Shown piece by piece: positions 52,605 to 61,272 of a DNA stretch of 64,000 nucleotides (the stretch's first letter is position 1; the number at the start of each line of letters is the position of its first letter). This DNA comes from Desulfogranum mediterraneum DSM 13871 (GTDB lineage: Bacteria > Desulfobacterota > Desulfobulbia > Desulfobulbales > Desulfobulbaceae). The notes beneath the pieces were generated by a model. That model saw nothing but the letters and a program-made list of their open reading frames with translations. It was not told the DNA's origin and searched no databases. The translations under genes were made by a program, and so were the position numbers. The DNA is taken from contig NZ_KE387007.1 of the NCBI RefSeq assembly GCF_000429965.1, forward strand, positions 62,001 to 126,000, written 5' to 3'.

Positions 52605-53702
52605 ATGGGATTTCGTTGTGGAATAGTCGGCCTGCCCAATGTGGGCAAGTCGACCATTTTTAATGCACTGACCGCCGCAGCCATAGATGCGGAAAATTAC
52701 CCCTTCTGTACCATTGAGCCCAATGTGGGTATCGTGCCGGTGCCGGACGTTCGCCTGGATACCCTGGCTGAGTTGGCCAAGACCCGCAGCAAGGTGGCCA
52801 CCCAGATGGAGTTTGTGGATATCGCCGGCCTGGTCAAGGGGGCCAGTCAGGGCGAGGGGCTGGGGAATCAGTTTCTCGGCCATATCCGTCAGGTGGATGC
52901 CATCCTCCATGTGGTCCGCTGCTTTGAAGACAGCAATATCGTCCATGTGGATGGAGAGGTCAATCCCCTCCGGGACATGGAGGTCATCTCCACGGAGCTG
53001 GTCCTGGCCGACATGGAGACCGTGGAGAAGCGGCTGGTCAAGACCCGCAATCAGGCCAAGTCCGGTGATAAGGAGCTGATCGCCGAGGCCGCCTTTTTGG
53101 AGCAGTTGCTGGGAGTACTCAACGAGGGCAAGCCGGCACGAACCGTGGTCCCGGAGAACGACCGGGAGCGCAGGGTCCTCCAGGCGCTCTGCCTGCTGAC
53201 CACAAAGCCGGTGCTCTATGTGGCCAATGTCAGTGATGAGGATCTGGAAGGCGGCAATGCCTATGTCGATCAACTGGTGGCGGCTGCCGAGGTCGAAGGC
53301 GCCTCCACGGTGACCATTGCCGGCGGCATTGAGCAGGAGTTGAGCCTGCTGGAACCCGAGGAGCAGGCCGAGTTTCTCCGTGATATGGGGATGGAGGAGC
53401 CGGGGCTCAACCGTCTGATCCATGCCGGTTACGCCCTCTTGAACCTGATCACCTACTTTACGGTCGGCGAAAAGGAGACCCGGGCCTGGACCATCACCCG
53501 GGGAACCAAGGCGCCCGGGGCCGCTGGGAAGATTCATACCGACTTTGAACGGGGCTTTATCCGGGCAGAGGTGATCGCCTATGACGAGTATGTCAGCTGC
53601 GGCTCCGAATCGGCGGCCCGGGATAAGGGGGTGCTCCGTTCCGAAGGCAAGGAATACACGGTCAATGATGGGGACTGCATCCTCTTCCGATTCAATGTTT
53701 GA
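52605..53702 (+). CDS. ychF: Ribosome-associated GTPase/ATPase YchF
   Basis: 365 aa. G1 is [14 protein letters not shown]; then the YchF/Obg start [34 protein letters not shown] (G3), a helical arm (about 130-200) and the C-terminal TGS domain ([31 protein letters not shown]). YchF binds ribosomes and prefers ATP in many species. GAGGATTCC precedes the ATG. The next gene starts 9 bases after its stop. Confidence 0.97.
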   Translation: MGFRCGIVGLPNVGKSTIFNALTAAAIDAENYPFCTIEPNVGIVPVPDVRLDTLAELAKTRSKVATQMEFVDIAGLVKGASQGEGLGNQFLGHIRQVDAILHVVRCFEDSNIVHVDGEVNPLRDMEVISTELVLADMETVEKRLVKTRNQAKSGDKELIAEAAFLEQLLGVLNEGKPARTVVPENDRERRVLQALCLLTTKPVLYVANVSDEDLEGGNAYVDQLVAAAEVEGASTVTIAGGIEQELSLLEPEEQAEFLRDMGMEEPGLNRLIHAGYALLNLITYFTVGEKETRAWTITRGTKAPGAAGKIHTDFERGFIRAEVIAYDEYVSCGSESAARDKGVLRSEGKEYTVNDGDCILFRFNV

Positions 53703-53711
53703 GGCCTGAGT

Positions 53712-54794
53712 ATGGAAGCGATTCCGCACAAGAAGGTGTTTATCAACCAGCTCCGGCAGGGGCAGCAACTGCAGGAGCTGTTTCTCCTCGCCCGCAAGAC
53801 CCTGGCCGAGACCAAGGCTGGTAAGCCCTATCTGGCCCTTGGCCTGATGGATAGGAGCGGAGAGATCGAGGCGCGTTTATGGGACAATGCCGCCCACTAC
53901 GATGCCCAGGCCCAGATCGGTGATTTTGTCCTGGTCCAGGCCACGGCAAAGTCCTACCGCGACCAGCTGCAGCTGGGGGTGGTTTCCCTGAAGCGGGTGG
54001 ACGAGAGCGAGGTGGCCCTGGAGCAGTTCATGCCGGCCAGCCCCAGGCCCCTGGCCGAGATGGAACGTGAGCTCAGCGAGGTTCTGGCGGATATCTGTGA
54101 TCCCGCCCTGGGACGACTGCTCCGTGAGATCTTCCAGGGGGAGACCCTGGCCAGTTTTGTCCGGGCTCCGGCGGCCAAGAAGATGCACCATGCCTATATC
54201 GGCGGTCTGCTGGAGCACACCCTCTCCATGGTGGCCATGGCCAAGAGAACAGCCGACCATTATCCCATGCTGGATCAGGATATGCTGGTGGCCGGCGCCC
54301 TGCTCCATGATATTGCCAAGATCGAGGAGTTCCAGTTTGCCCGCCTGCCCTTTGACTACACCGACCAGGGGCGGCTGGTGGGTCACCTGGTCCTGGGGAC
54401 CGAGTTGGTGCGCAGGGCTGCGGCCCGGGTCAGTGAGCTGGACCCGGAACGTCTGGACCAGCTGCTCCATATGATCCTCAGTCATCACGGTCAGCTGGAG
54501 TACGGTTCACCGGTGCTGCCCATGACCCCGGAGGCCATGTTGCTCCACCATCTGGATGACATGGATGCCAAGATGAACTACCTGGAGCGGCTCCGGAATC
54601 AGCTGAGCGAGCCTGGCTGGCAGTGGACCGACTACCAGCGGCCCCTGGAGCGGTTCTTGTACCTGCGCGGGGTGGATGAGGAGGAGCTGCAGCGGCAGCA
54701 TGATCAGCAGCGGCAGGGCCGACAGGCGCCGCGCCGGAAGCGAGCGAGCTGTAAGAAAAGTGAAGCAGAGAAGAAACAACAGTCCCTGTTCTGA
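53712..54794 (+). CDS. OB-HD domain 3'-5' exoribonuclease-like protein (YhaM-like)
   Basis: 360 aa. Residues 12-95 are an OB fold (LARKTLAETKAGKPYLALGLMDRSGEIEARLWDNAA). Residues 155-300 are an HD domain with MHHAYIGGLLEHTLSMV, GALLHDIAKIEEF and LILSHHGQLEYGSPV, the metal-binding set. A basic C-terminal tail (RRKRASCKKSEAEKK) may aid RNA binding. YhaM-type enzymes trim RNA or DNA from the 3' end. Likely cotranscribed with ychF. Confidence 0.9.
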   Translation: MEAIPHKKVFINQLRQGQQLQELFLLARKTLAETKAGKPYLALGLMDRSGEIEARLWDNAAHYDAQAQIGDFVLVQATAKSYRDQLQLGVVSLKRVDESEVALEQFMPASPRPLAEMERELSEVLADICDPALGRLLREIFQGETLASFVRAPAAKKMHHAYIGGLLEHTLSMVAMAKRTADHYPMLDQDMLVAGALLHDIAKIEEFQFARLPFDYTDQGRLVGHLVLGTELVRRAAARVSELDPERLDQLLHMILSHHGQLEYGSPVLPMTPEAMLLHHLDDMDAKMNYLERLRNQLSEPGWQWTDYQRPLERFLYLRGVDEEELQRQHDQQRQGRQAPRRKRASCKKSEAEKKQQSLF

Positions 54795-54872
54795 ACCTTT
54801 GACCAGGAGGCTGCACCCTACAGGCAGACCGCTGGCCCTGGGAGTCGCTGAAGGCGCTTCCGGACGGGGGGG

Positions 54873-55883
54873 ATGATGGCATTTTCGGAAATCCAAGGTC
54901 AGCGCAAGGCCGTCACCCTGATGGAGCGGGCCCTGGCCGGTGGCCGCCTGAGTCACGCCTATCTCTTTTCCGGTCCCGATGGGGTGGGTAAGACCACCAT
55001 GGCCAGGGCCGTGGCTGCCCTACTGCTCTGCACCGCCCCCGGCCCTGACCACGGTGGTTCGGGGACAGGCGTCCCCTGCGGCCGCTGTGGAGGCTGCCTC
55101 CAGCTGGCATCGGGGAATCACCCCGACCTGGTGGAGATCCGCCCCGATGGGGCGGCCATCAAGATCGGTCAGGTGCGCAAGCTCAAAGAGGCCCTGGCCT
55201 TTGCCCCCTTTGCCCAGGGCTACCGGGTGGTGCTCCTGGAAGAGGTGCACACCCTGCGGAGGGAGGCCGGCAACAGCCTGTTGAAGCTTCTGGAAGAACC
55301 ACCCCACGATAACATCTTCATCCTGATCGGCTCCTCGTCCGAGGCCATGCTGCCGACCATCGTCTCCCGCTGTCAGGTCATCCCCTTCTTTCCCCTGCCC
55401 CAGGAGATCGCCGCCGGGATCATCGCGGCCAAACGAGCCGATCTCTCCCCCGGCGATGCCGCCATGCTGGCGGCCCTGGCTGAAGGCTGCCCGGGCCAGG
55501 CCCTGGCCATGGACAGCGATGGCCTGCTGGAGGTCTATACCAGCTTTCTCTCGCGCCTGATTCAGGCATCCCCCCGGGAGTCGGGTCAGGTGGAGGCGGC
55601 CCTGGCCTTTGCCGCCAGGATGACCACCCTGAAAGAGGGCTTGCCGCTGTTGCTGCAGTTGTTTCGGATCTTTTTCAAAGAGGTCATGGTCAGTCGCTTC
55701 CATAGCCGGGTGAGCGCCCTTCCCGGCGAGGAGCTCAAGCGGGCAAGAGAACTGTGGAACTTGGACCAGCTTTCTGCTAAGATAACGGCGATAGATAGCG
55801 CTGAACAGGCCCTGGCTCGAAACTGTAACCGGGGGCTGACCTGCGAGGTCCTGCTGCTCGATCTCTTTGACTGTGGATCCTGA
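54873..55883 (+). CDS. holB: DNA polymerase III delta' subunit
   Basis: 336 aa. P-loop GPDGVGKTTMARAV (about 32-45), zinc-binding Cys of CTAPGPDHGG...CGRCGGC (about 52-75), LLEEVHTLRREAGNSLLKLLEEPP and SRCQVIPF. It is part of the clamp-loader AAA complex. The start can be either of two adjacent ATGs (54873/54876). It overlaps or adjoins ricT and metG, the conserved holB-ricT-metG order of many bacteria. Confidence 0.92.
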   Translation: MMAFSEIQGQRKAVTLMERALAGGRLSHAYLFSGPDGVGKTTMARAVAALLLCTAPGPDHGGSGTGVPCGRCGGCLQLASGNHPDLVEIRPDGAAIKIGQVRKLKEALAFAPFAQGYRVVLLEEVHTLRREAGNSLLKLLEEPPHDNIFILIGSSSEAMLPTIVSRCQVIPFFPLPQEIAAGIIAAKRADLSPGDAAMLAALAEGCPGQALAMDSDGLLEVYTSFLSRLIQASPRESGQVEAALAFAARMTTLKEGLPLLLQLFRIFFKEVMVSRFHSRVSALPGEELKRARELWNLDQLSAKITAIDSAEQALARNCNRGLTCEVLLLDLFDCGS

Positions 55884-55917
55884 GCAGGGATCCCTTTACC
55901 CTTTTGATGGCCCTTTT

Positions 55918-56859
55918 ATGTCTGAGTTAGAACCGGAACAGGATGCCGACCATGTTGAGAGCCGGGAGGTGGCCGATGGCCTGACCTGGTATTACCGGCT
56001 GCGTTTTCGCCAGCAAGGCCAGGAGTTCACCGCCGAGGCCCATCTCCACGATCTCGGCTATGGCGATACCGTGATCGTCAAGACCGATCACGGTAATGAG
56101 CCGGCCATCATTGTCGGCAGGGCCGCCGGACAGGGGGACCCGGATCAGGAACGACCGGTCAGCTATCTGGTGCATCGGCCGGCCTCTGCCGATGAAGAGG
56201 AAAAATACCAGCAACTGCCCTTCCAGGAAAAGTCGGCCTACGCCTTCTGTCAGAGGCAGGTGGGGTTGCTCAAGCTGCCCATGCATCTGGTGCGGGTGGA
56301 ACGTTTCTTTAATGGCTCCAAGATTATCTTTTATTTTACCGCCGAAAATCGGGTGGATTTTCGTGAGCTGGTCAAGGTGCTGGTTCAGGAGTTTCGTACC
56401 CGGGTAGAGATGCGTCAGATCGGGGTGCGCCACGAGACCCAGATGATCGGTGGCCTGGGCAGCTGTGGACGGGAGCTCTGCTGTTCCAGTTATTTGAAGA
56501 AATTTGAATCGGTCTCCATCAAGATGGCCAAGACCCAGGATCTCCCGCTGAATCCAGCTAAGATTTCAGGTGTCTGTAACCGGCTGCTCTGTTGTCTGAC
56601 CTATGAGTACGAGACCTACCGCAAGGTCAAGAAAGGGATGCCCCGGGTCGGTCGCTCCCTGCGCTACGAGGGCGAGGTCTATAAGATCATTCGTCAGGTC
56701 CCCCTGACCGGGACCTTGCTGGCCCTGAACAGCGACGGCGAAGAGCGGGTCTTTGTCGAGGATGAGTGGCGGGCTGCGGAGATCCTCCAGAAGGCCCCGG
56801 CCCGAAAAGGCCAGGGCAGGAAGGGCGCTCCTGGCTCGCCCTCAAAAAAAGGCAAGTAA
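55918..56859 (+). CDS. ricT: RicT/YaaT family PSP1-domain protein
   Basis: 313 aa from ATG 55918, or 330 from an in-frame TTG at 55867 inside holB; the ribosome site for either is weak. The PSP1 domain (about 100-200) is followed by the Fe-S-binding Cys pattern GSCGRELCCSSYL (about 182-194) and SGVCNRLLCCLTYEYE. RicT-type proteins act with partners in RNA maturation and development. Position between holB and metG is the conserved order. Confidence 0.9.
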   Translation: MSELEPEQDADHVESREVADGLTWYYRLRFRQQGQEFTAEAHLHDLGYGDTVIVKTDHGNEPAIIVGRAAGQGDPDQERPVSYLVHRPASADEEEKYQQLPFQEKSAYAFCQRQVGLLKLPMHLVRVERFFNGSKIIFYFTAENRVDFRELVKVLVQEFRTRVEMRQIGVRHETQMIGGLGSCGRELCCSSYLKKFESVSIKMAKTQDLPLNPAKISGVCNRLLCCLTYEYETYRKVKKGMPRVGRSLRYEGEVYKIIRQVPLTGTLLALNSDGEERVFVEDEWRAAEILQKAPARKGQGRKGAPGSPSKKGK

Positions 56860-56916
56860 GCCCGGATATCCATCAGCTTCCATTTCCCCTAACTTTCTAC
56901 CCCTGAACAAACGATC

Positions 56917-58875
56917 ATGCCTACCTACGTCACCACGCCCATCTACTATGTCAATGCCATGCCCCATCTGGGCCATGCCTATACCACCATCGTTACCGAC
57001 ACCTACAGCCGATTCCGCAGACTCTGCGGGGATGAGGTCCGTTTTCAGACCGGCACCGATGAGCATGGGGAAAAGATCGTGGAGGCTGCGGTCAAGGAGG
57101 GGGTCTCGCCCCGGGCATATGTGGACAGGATCTCGGCCGCCTTTCAGGCCACCTGGCCGCAGCTCTCTGTGGCCCAGGACTATACCATCCGGACCACAGA
57201 CCCGGACCATGTGCAGACGGTCCAGGATATCCTTCAGCAGGTCTATGACAACGGTGACATCTATTTCAGCGAATATTCCGGCCACTACTGTCAGGGCTGT
57301 GAGCGCTTCCTCACCGAAAAGGAGTTGGTCGACGGCAAGTGCCCCGATCATCAGGTGGCCCCCAAGGAGATCTCCGAGCAGAACTACTTCTTCCGGATGT
57401 CCAAGTATCAGGATTGGTTGATCGATCACATCAAGGCCAACCCGGAGTACATCACCCCGGAGCGTTACCGTAACGAGGTGCTCTCCTTTCTCAGCGAGCC
57501 TCTGGAAGACCTCTGTATCTCCCGGCCCACCTCCCGCTTGACCTGGGGGATTCCGCTGCCCTTTGATGAGAACTTTGTCACCTATGTCTGGTTTGATGCC
57601 CTGATCAACTACCTCACCGGCATCGGTTATCCCGATGGCTCGGATTTTGAGAAGTACTGGTCAGTGGCCGAGCACGTGATTGCCAAGGATATCCTCAAGC
57701 CCCATGCCATCTACTGGCCGACCATGATCAAGGCCATGGGGTTGAGCCCCTACAGGCGGCTTCACGTCCATGGCTACTGGAACGTGGATGAGACCAAGAT
57801 GTCCAAGTCCATCGGCAATGTGGTGCGGCCCAAGGAGCTGGTGGATACCTATGGGGTGGATGCGGTCCGTTACTTTGTCCTTAGGGAGATGAGTTTTGGC
57901 CTGGATTCCTCCTTTTCCAGCGATGCCATCGTTGCCCGCCAGAATTCTGATCTGGCCAATGACCTGGGTAACCTCTTTTCCCGCTCCCTGACCATGGTGG
58001 TCAAGTACGCGGCGGGAAAGGTCCCGGCCGCTGATCCGACCAGCGAGGGGCCTGCCGAGGCGGAGTTGAAAAATGCCCTGGCAACCATGGTGAGCGGCTA
58101 TGAAGAGCATATGAACCGCTTCGAGTTCCATCGGGCCCTGCAGGCGGTCTGGGAGGTGATCGGTCTGTTGAATCGCTATATCGTCACCAATGCCCCCTGG
58201 GAACTGGCCAAGGATCCTGCGCAGGAGGGGCGGCTGCAGACCGTGCTCTACTCCCTGAGCGAGGCCCTGCGGATCATCACCCTGGTGTTGGGGCCGGTCA
58301 TGCCCGAGGCTGCGGCCAAGATGGTCACGGCCCTCGGTCTTGATGGACGGATGGAGAACGTTACCCTGGCTGAAGCCGGAGCCTGGGGCGGCATCCAGGT
58401 CGGGACGCAGGTGGCGGCACCCCAGCAGCTCTTTCCCCGGCTGGACAAGAAGGCGCTCGCGGCCGGTAGTACTCAGCAGGCGGCTCCTGTCAAGAAGAAG
58501 GCCCGGAAAGAGGAGAAAAAGAAGGAGATCAGTCAGGACGGCCTGGTCAGCTTCGAGCAGTTCGGCAAGTTTGATTTGCGGGTGGCGGAGATCCTCGCAG
58601 CCGAGAAGATTGCCAAGTCGGACCGCCTGCTCAAACTGACGGTGCTCCTCCCGGAAGAGCGGACCATCGTCGCCGGCATTGCCGAACATTACAGCCCGGA
58701 GGAGCTGGTCGGTAAACTGGTGATCGCGGTGGCCAACCTCAAGCCGGCCAAGCTGATGGGGGTTCCCTCCCAGGGCATGGTGCTGGCCGCCAAGACCACC
58801 GGAGAAGACGGCAGGGAACAGCTGATCCTCTCCACCGTGGCCGGCAGCATTGCCCCGGGCAGCAAGGTCGCCTAA
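56917..58875 (+). CDS. metG: Methionyl-tRNA synthetase
   Basis: 652 aa. Signature HIGH-like PHLGHAYTTI (about 17-26), KMSKSIGNVVRPKE (about 294-307), zinc-type Cys/His knuckle CQGCERFLTEKELVDGKCPDH (about 127-147), anticodon-binding helical domain, and a C-terminal tRNA-binding EMAPII/OB domain (about 550-652; FDLRVAEILAAEKIAKSDRLLKL). It charges tRNA-Met. A Lys-rich linker joins the two halves. Confidence 0.97.
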   Translation: MPTYVTTPIYYVNAMPHLGHAYTTIVTDTYSRFRRLCGDEVRFQTGTDEHGEKIVEAAVKEGVSPRAYVDRISAAFQATWPQLSVAQDYTIRTTDPDHVQTVQDILQQVYDNGDIYFSEYSGHYCQGCERFLTEKELVDGKCPDHQVAPKEISEQNYFFRMSKYQDWLIDHIKANPEYITPERYRNEVLSFLSEPLEDLCISRPTSRLTWGIPLPFDENFVTYVWFDALINYLTGIGYPDGSDFEKYWSVAEHVIAKDILKPHAIYWPTMIKAMGLSPYRRLHVHGYWNVDETKMSKSIGNVVRPKELVDTYGVDAVRYFVLREMSFGLDSSFSSDAIVARQNSDLANDLGNLFSRSLTMVVKYAAGKVPAADPTSEGPAEAELKNALATMVSGYEEHMNRFEFHRALQAVWEVIGLLNRYIVTNAPWELAKDPAQEGRLQTVLYSLSEALRIITLVLGPVMPEAAAKMVTALGLDGRMENVTLAEAGAWGGIQVGTQVAAPQQLFPRLDKKALAAGSTQQAAPVKKKARKEEKKKEISQDGLVSFEQFGKFDLRVAEILAAEKIAKSDRLLKLTVLLPEERTIVAGIAEHYSPEELVGKLVIAVANLKPAKLMGVPSQGMVLAAKTTGEDGREQLILSTVAGSIAPGSKVA

Positions 58876-58919
58876 CGAGTTCAAGAAAGTATAGATTCCT
58901 TTTTTACAGGTATGCAGAT

Positions 58920-59216
58920 ATGTTTATGCTCAGTAATTTTCTCATGGCCGTGGCCAAACTGGTCAGCTTTGTCCTCAGCGCCTACATCTGGGTGGTGATC
59001 GGTAGGGCGGTGATCTCCTGGGTCAACGCCGATCCCTATAACCCCATTGTCCGTTTTCTGATCCAGGTCACCGAGCCGCTGCTGGAGAGGATTCGACGGG
59101 TTCTGCCTCCCATGGGGGGGCTGGATCTGAGCCCCATGATCCTGATCATGGGGATCATCTTCCTGCAGAGTTTTCTGGTACCGACCCTGCAGCAGATCGC
59201 CATGGCCCTGCAGTAG
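58920..59216 (+). CDS. yggT: YggT family membrane protein
   Basis: 98 aa with two to three membrane helices (FMLSNFLMAVAKLVSFVLSAYIWVVIGRAVISWV and PMILIMGIIFLQSFLV). The motif NPIVRFLIQVTEPLLERIRRVLPP is the YggT signature. Role in membrane insertion or osmotic stress is proposed but unclear. It lies 12 bases before a DUF167 gene, the usual yggT-yggU pair. Confidence 0.88.
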   Translation: MFMLSNFLMAVAKLVSFVLSAYIWVVIGRAVISWVNADPYNPIVRFLIQVTEPLLERIRRVLPPMGGLDLSPMILIMGIIFLQSFLVPTLQQIAMALQ

Positions 59217-59228
59217 GGGCGGCAGATC

Positions 59229-59543
59229 GTGGCCGCTTACCCCTGCTGCTCTGCGCAGGCCGACGGCGCCGTGCTGCTCCGGCTCTATGTCCAGCCCAGG
59301 GCCAGTAAGAATGAGTTTGCAGGGCTCCATAATCAGGCCCTTAAGCTGCGCCTGACCAGTCCGCCGGTGGATGGCAAGGCCAACAAGGCGGTGCTGGCCT
59401 TTCTGGCCAAGGTCTTGGGGGTGAGCAAGTCGTCCCTGGTTATCAAGAGCGGTCAGCAGAGCCGGACCAAGACCGTGCTGATTGAGGGACGTTCCCTGGA
59501 GCAGGTAGAGGCTGCCCTGGCAGCATTACCGGGGCGGCACTGA
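59229..59543 (+). CDS. DUF167 (YggU-like) protein
   Basis: 104 aa from GTG 59229. The DUF167 fold has VLLRLYVQPRASKNEFAG, LKLRLTSPPVDGKANKAVLAFLAKVLGVSKSSLVIKSGQQSRTKTV. Function unknown, conserved beside yggT. Confidence 0.9.
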   Translation: MAAYPCCSAQADGAVLLRLYVQPRASKNEFAGLHNQALKLRLTSPPVDGKANKAVLAFLAKVLGVSKSSLVIKSGQQSRTKTVLIEGRSLEQVEAALAALPGRH

Positions 59544-59726
59544 GGATCGTCCGCGCCGGTTCCGTTTTTTTGCTTGCCACGGTTGGAGAAGGTTCAGAGC
59601 AGGGGGCTCTTTCTTTCACCCCAGCACCACAGTGCAGCATCAGAGCGCAGCACTAGAGCACAGTAGCAGAGAGGATGTGCAGAGCTGGTGCTGGCTATCC
59701 GCAAGAGCAACCATGAGGAGGGTACC

Positions 59727-60428
59727 ATGGCAGACGAGCAGACAGATTTTCTAGTCCTGGCCAACTGGAAGGCCAACTTCGCACCCCAGAGGGCCTACCA
59801 GTGGTGTGATACCTTTGCCGGCAGCTATCGCCCGCTGCCGGGAGTGGAGGTGGTGATCGCGGTGCCGGCGCTCTGCATGCTGGAGGTGGCTGCGCGGCTC
59901 GGTTCCCTTCCCGGAGTGGCCCTGGCCGCCCAGGGGGTATCTTCCTATCCCCAGGGGAGTTATACCGGTGCCACCCCCGCAGCCTGGCTCAGGGGGCTTG
60001 CGCGCTACAGCCTGCTGGGCCATCGGGAACGGCGTCACTATTTCCATGAGACGGTCCAGGATGTTGCCCGTCAGGTTGCCGAATCCCTGGCAGAGGAAGT
60101 GCAGCCCATTGTCTGTGTGGATCAGGAGACGGCCCGGAGTCAGGCGGCGATCTTTGATACGGAAGATCTTTTGAAAATCCATTGGGCCTATACGCCCCAG
60201 GATGCGGAACAGCTCGAGCGGAGCCACAGCGCTCGGGCCATAGAGGAGACGGTGGCCTCCCTGGGACGGGCTGTCGGCAATCAGCCCATGCTCTATGGCG
60301 GTGGCGTGGGGCCGCAAAATGGGGCCCAGCTGGCGTCCTTAGCCGGTATCTCCGGCTTGTTGGTAGGGCGGGAGTGTTTGGATGCTCAGGCCTTTGTCCA
60401 GCTGCTCAACCAGTTGCCTCTGCCCTAA
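59727..60428 (+). CDS. Triosephosphate isomerase homologue lacking catalytic Glu
   Basis: 233 aa from ATG 59727 (GGAGGGTACC upstream). The TIM barrel start LANWKAN (N and K ligands) and GHRERRHYF (catalytic His) are present, as is the phosphate-binding MLYGGGV. But the loop-6 catalytic segment A-Y-E-P-V-W-A-I-G-T-G is replaced by WAYTPQDAEQ, so the base Glu is Thr and the flexible lid is absent. The protein probably has no isomerase activity and may bind a sugar phosphate. A normal TIM would be expected elsewhere in the genome. Confidence 0.85.
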   Translation: MADEQTDFLVLANWKANFAPQRAYQWCDTFAGSYRPLPGVEVVIAVPALCMLEVAARLGSLPGVALAAQGVSSYPQGSYTGATPAAWLRGLARYSLLGHRERRHYFHETVQDVARQVAESLAEEVQPIVCVDQETARSQAAIFDTEDLLKIHWAYTPQDAEQLERSHSARAIEETVASLGRAVGNQPMLYGGGVGPQNGAQLASLAGISGLLVGRECLDAQAFVQLLNQLPLP

Positions 60429-60570
60429 TGCAGCTCAAGGTAATCTTGAAAGGTTGAAAGTTTATCCTCGGAGTATGCACTCTATTCACTCTATTCACAC
60501 TATGGCTGCGGTACATCTTTCCCCATGCCTTGGGCTTGATCGAAAAAACTCATTCTGTAAAGGAGCTGCA
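60429..60570. repeat. Diverged copy of the MITE-like element
   Basis: It is bounded by TGCAGCTC and GAGCTGCA (60429-60436 and 60563-60570). The interior shares tttatcctcgga (60461), ctgcggta (60506) and cttgatcgaaaaa (60534) with the 16.0-kb element in the same order. It follows the TIM-like stop directly. Confidence 0.5.
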
Positions 60571-60693
60571 AGCCGGCTTACCTCCTTTTTCAGCGGTTTT
60601 TAGCGCAGCGATAGAGTGGGTTCGGTTGCCGGCGAGCATTGCTGCCCGCTCGGCAACCGGTGGCGCTGTTCTCCCTTGGGCTCAGCCGCACCC

Positions 60694-61212
60694 TCAATCA
60701 GCCAGGGAATAGACCTGGGGCAGGTTGCGATGGATCTCGGCGCAGTCCAGCCCGTAGCCGACGAGATAGCCCTGATCGATGGAAAAACCGCTATAGTCCA
60801 CCTGCACCTCCACCTCTCGCCGCTCGTGTTTGTTAATCAGGGCACAGATTTTCACCGATTCGGCCCCCATCTCTGCAAAATGACTGGTCAACCAGGCCAG
60901 GGTATGACCGGTATCAATGATATCTTCCACCAAGAGAACATGCTTGCCCTTGAGATCGATTTCAGAGGGTTTGGAGAGCCGGATGGTTCCCGAGGAGTGG
61001 GTGGCGTTGCCATAGCTGGCCACCCGGATGAAATCGATTTCCAGCTCCAGGTCAACGGCTCGGCAGAGGTCAGCGGTGAAGATAAAGGCGCCGTTAAGCA
61101 CCCCCAGCATCACCAGCTTTTTGTCACCATAGTCGCTGGTGATCTCCTGACCAAGCTCGGTGACCCGTGCTTGAATCTGTTCTTTGCTCAGTACGGTTTT
61201 TTTTATTTCCAT
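60694..61212 (-). CDS. hpt: Hypoxanthine phosphoribosyltransferase
   Basis: 172 aa from ATG 61212, which matches the family start (KTVLSKEQIQARVTELGQEI); longer forms from 61239 or TTG 61263 are possible. The PRPP loop is HVLLVEDIIDTGHTL (about 96-110), with DFIRVASYG and VGYGLDCAEIHRNLPQV. It salvages hypoxanthine and guanine. A hairpin lies after its stop near 60628-60663. Stands alone. Confidence 0.93.
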   Translation of the reverse strand: MEIKKTVLSKEQIQARVTELGQEITSDYGDKKLVMLGVLNGAFIFTADLCRAVDLELEIDFIRVASYGNATHSSGTIRLSKPSEIDLKGKHVLLVEDIIDTGHTLAWLTSHFAEMGAESVKICALINKHERREVEVQVDYSGFSIDQGYLVGYGLDCAEIHRNLPQVYSLAD

Positions 61213-61272
61213 ATTTGTTGGTGAAGAATCGTATTCCATCAGAGATTTGGCTGAAGCGTGCAAGGCACGCCC

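Noticed and set aside
59620-59690. Possible repeat array (agcac/cagca units)
   Set aside because: Short irregular units without regular spacing; no CRISPR or tandem-repeat pattern.
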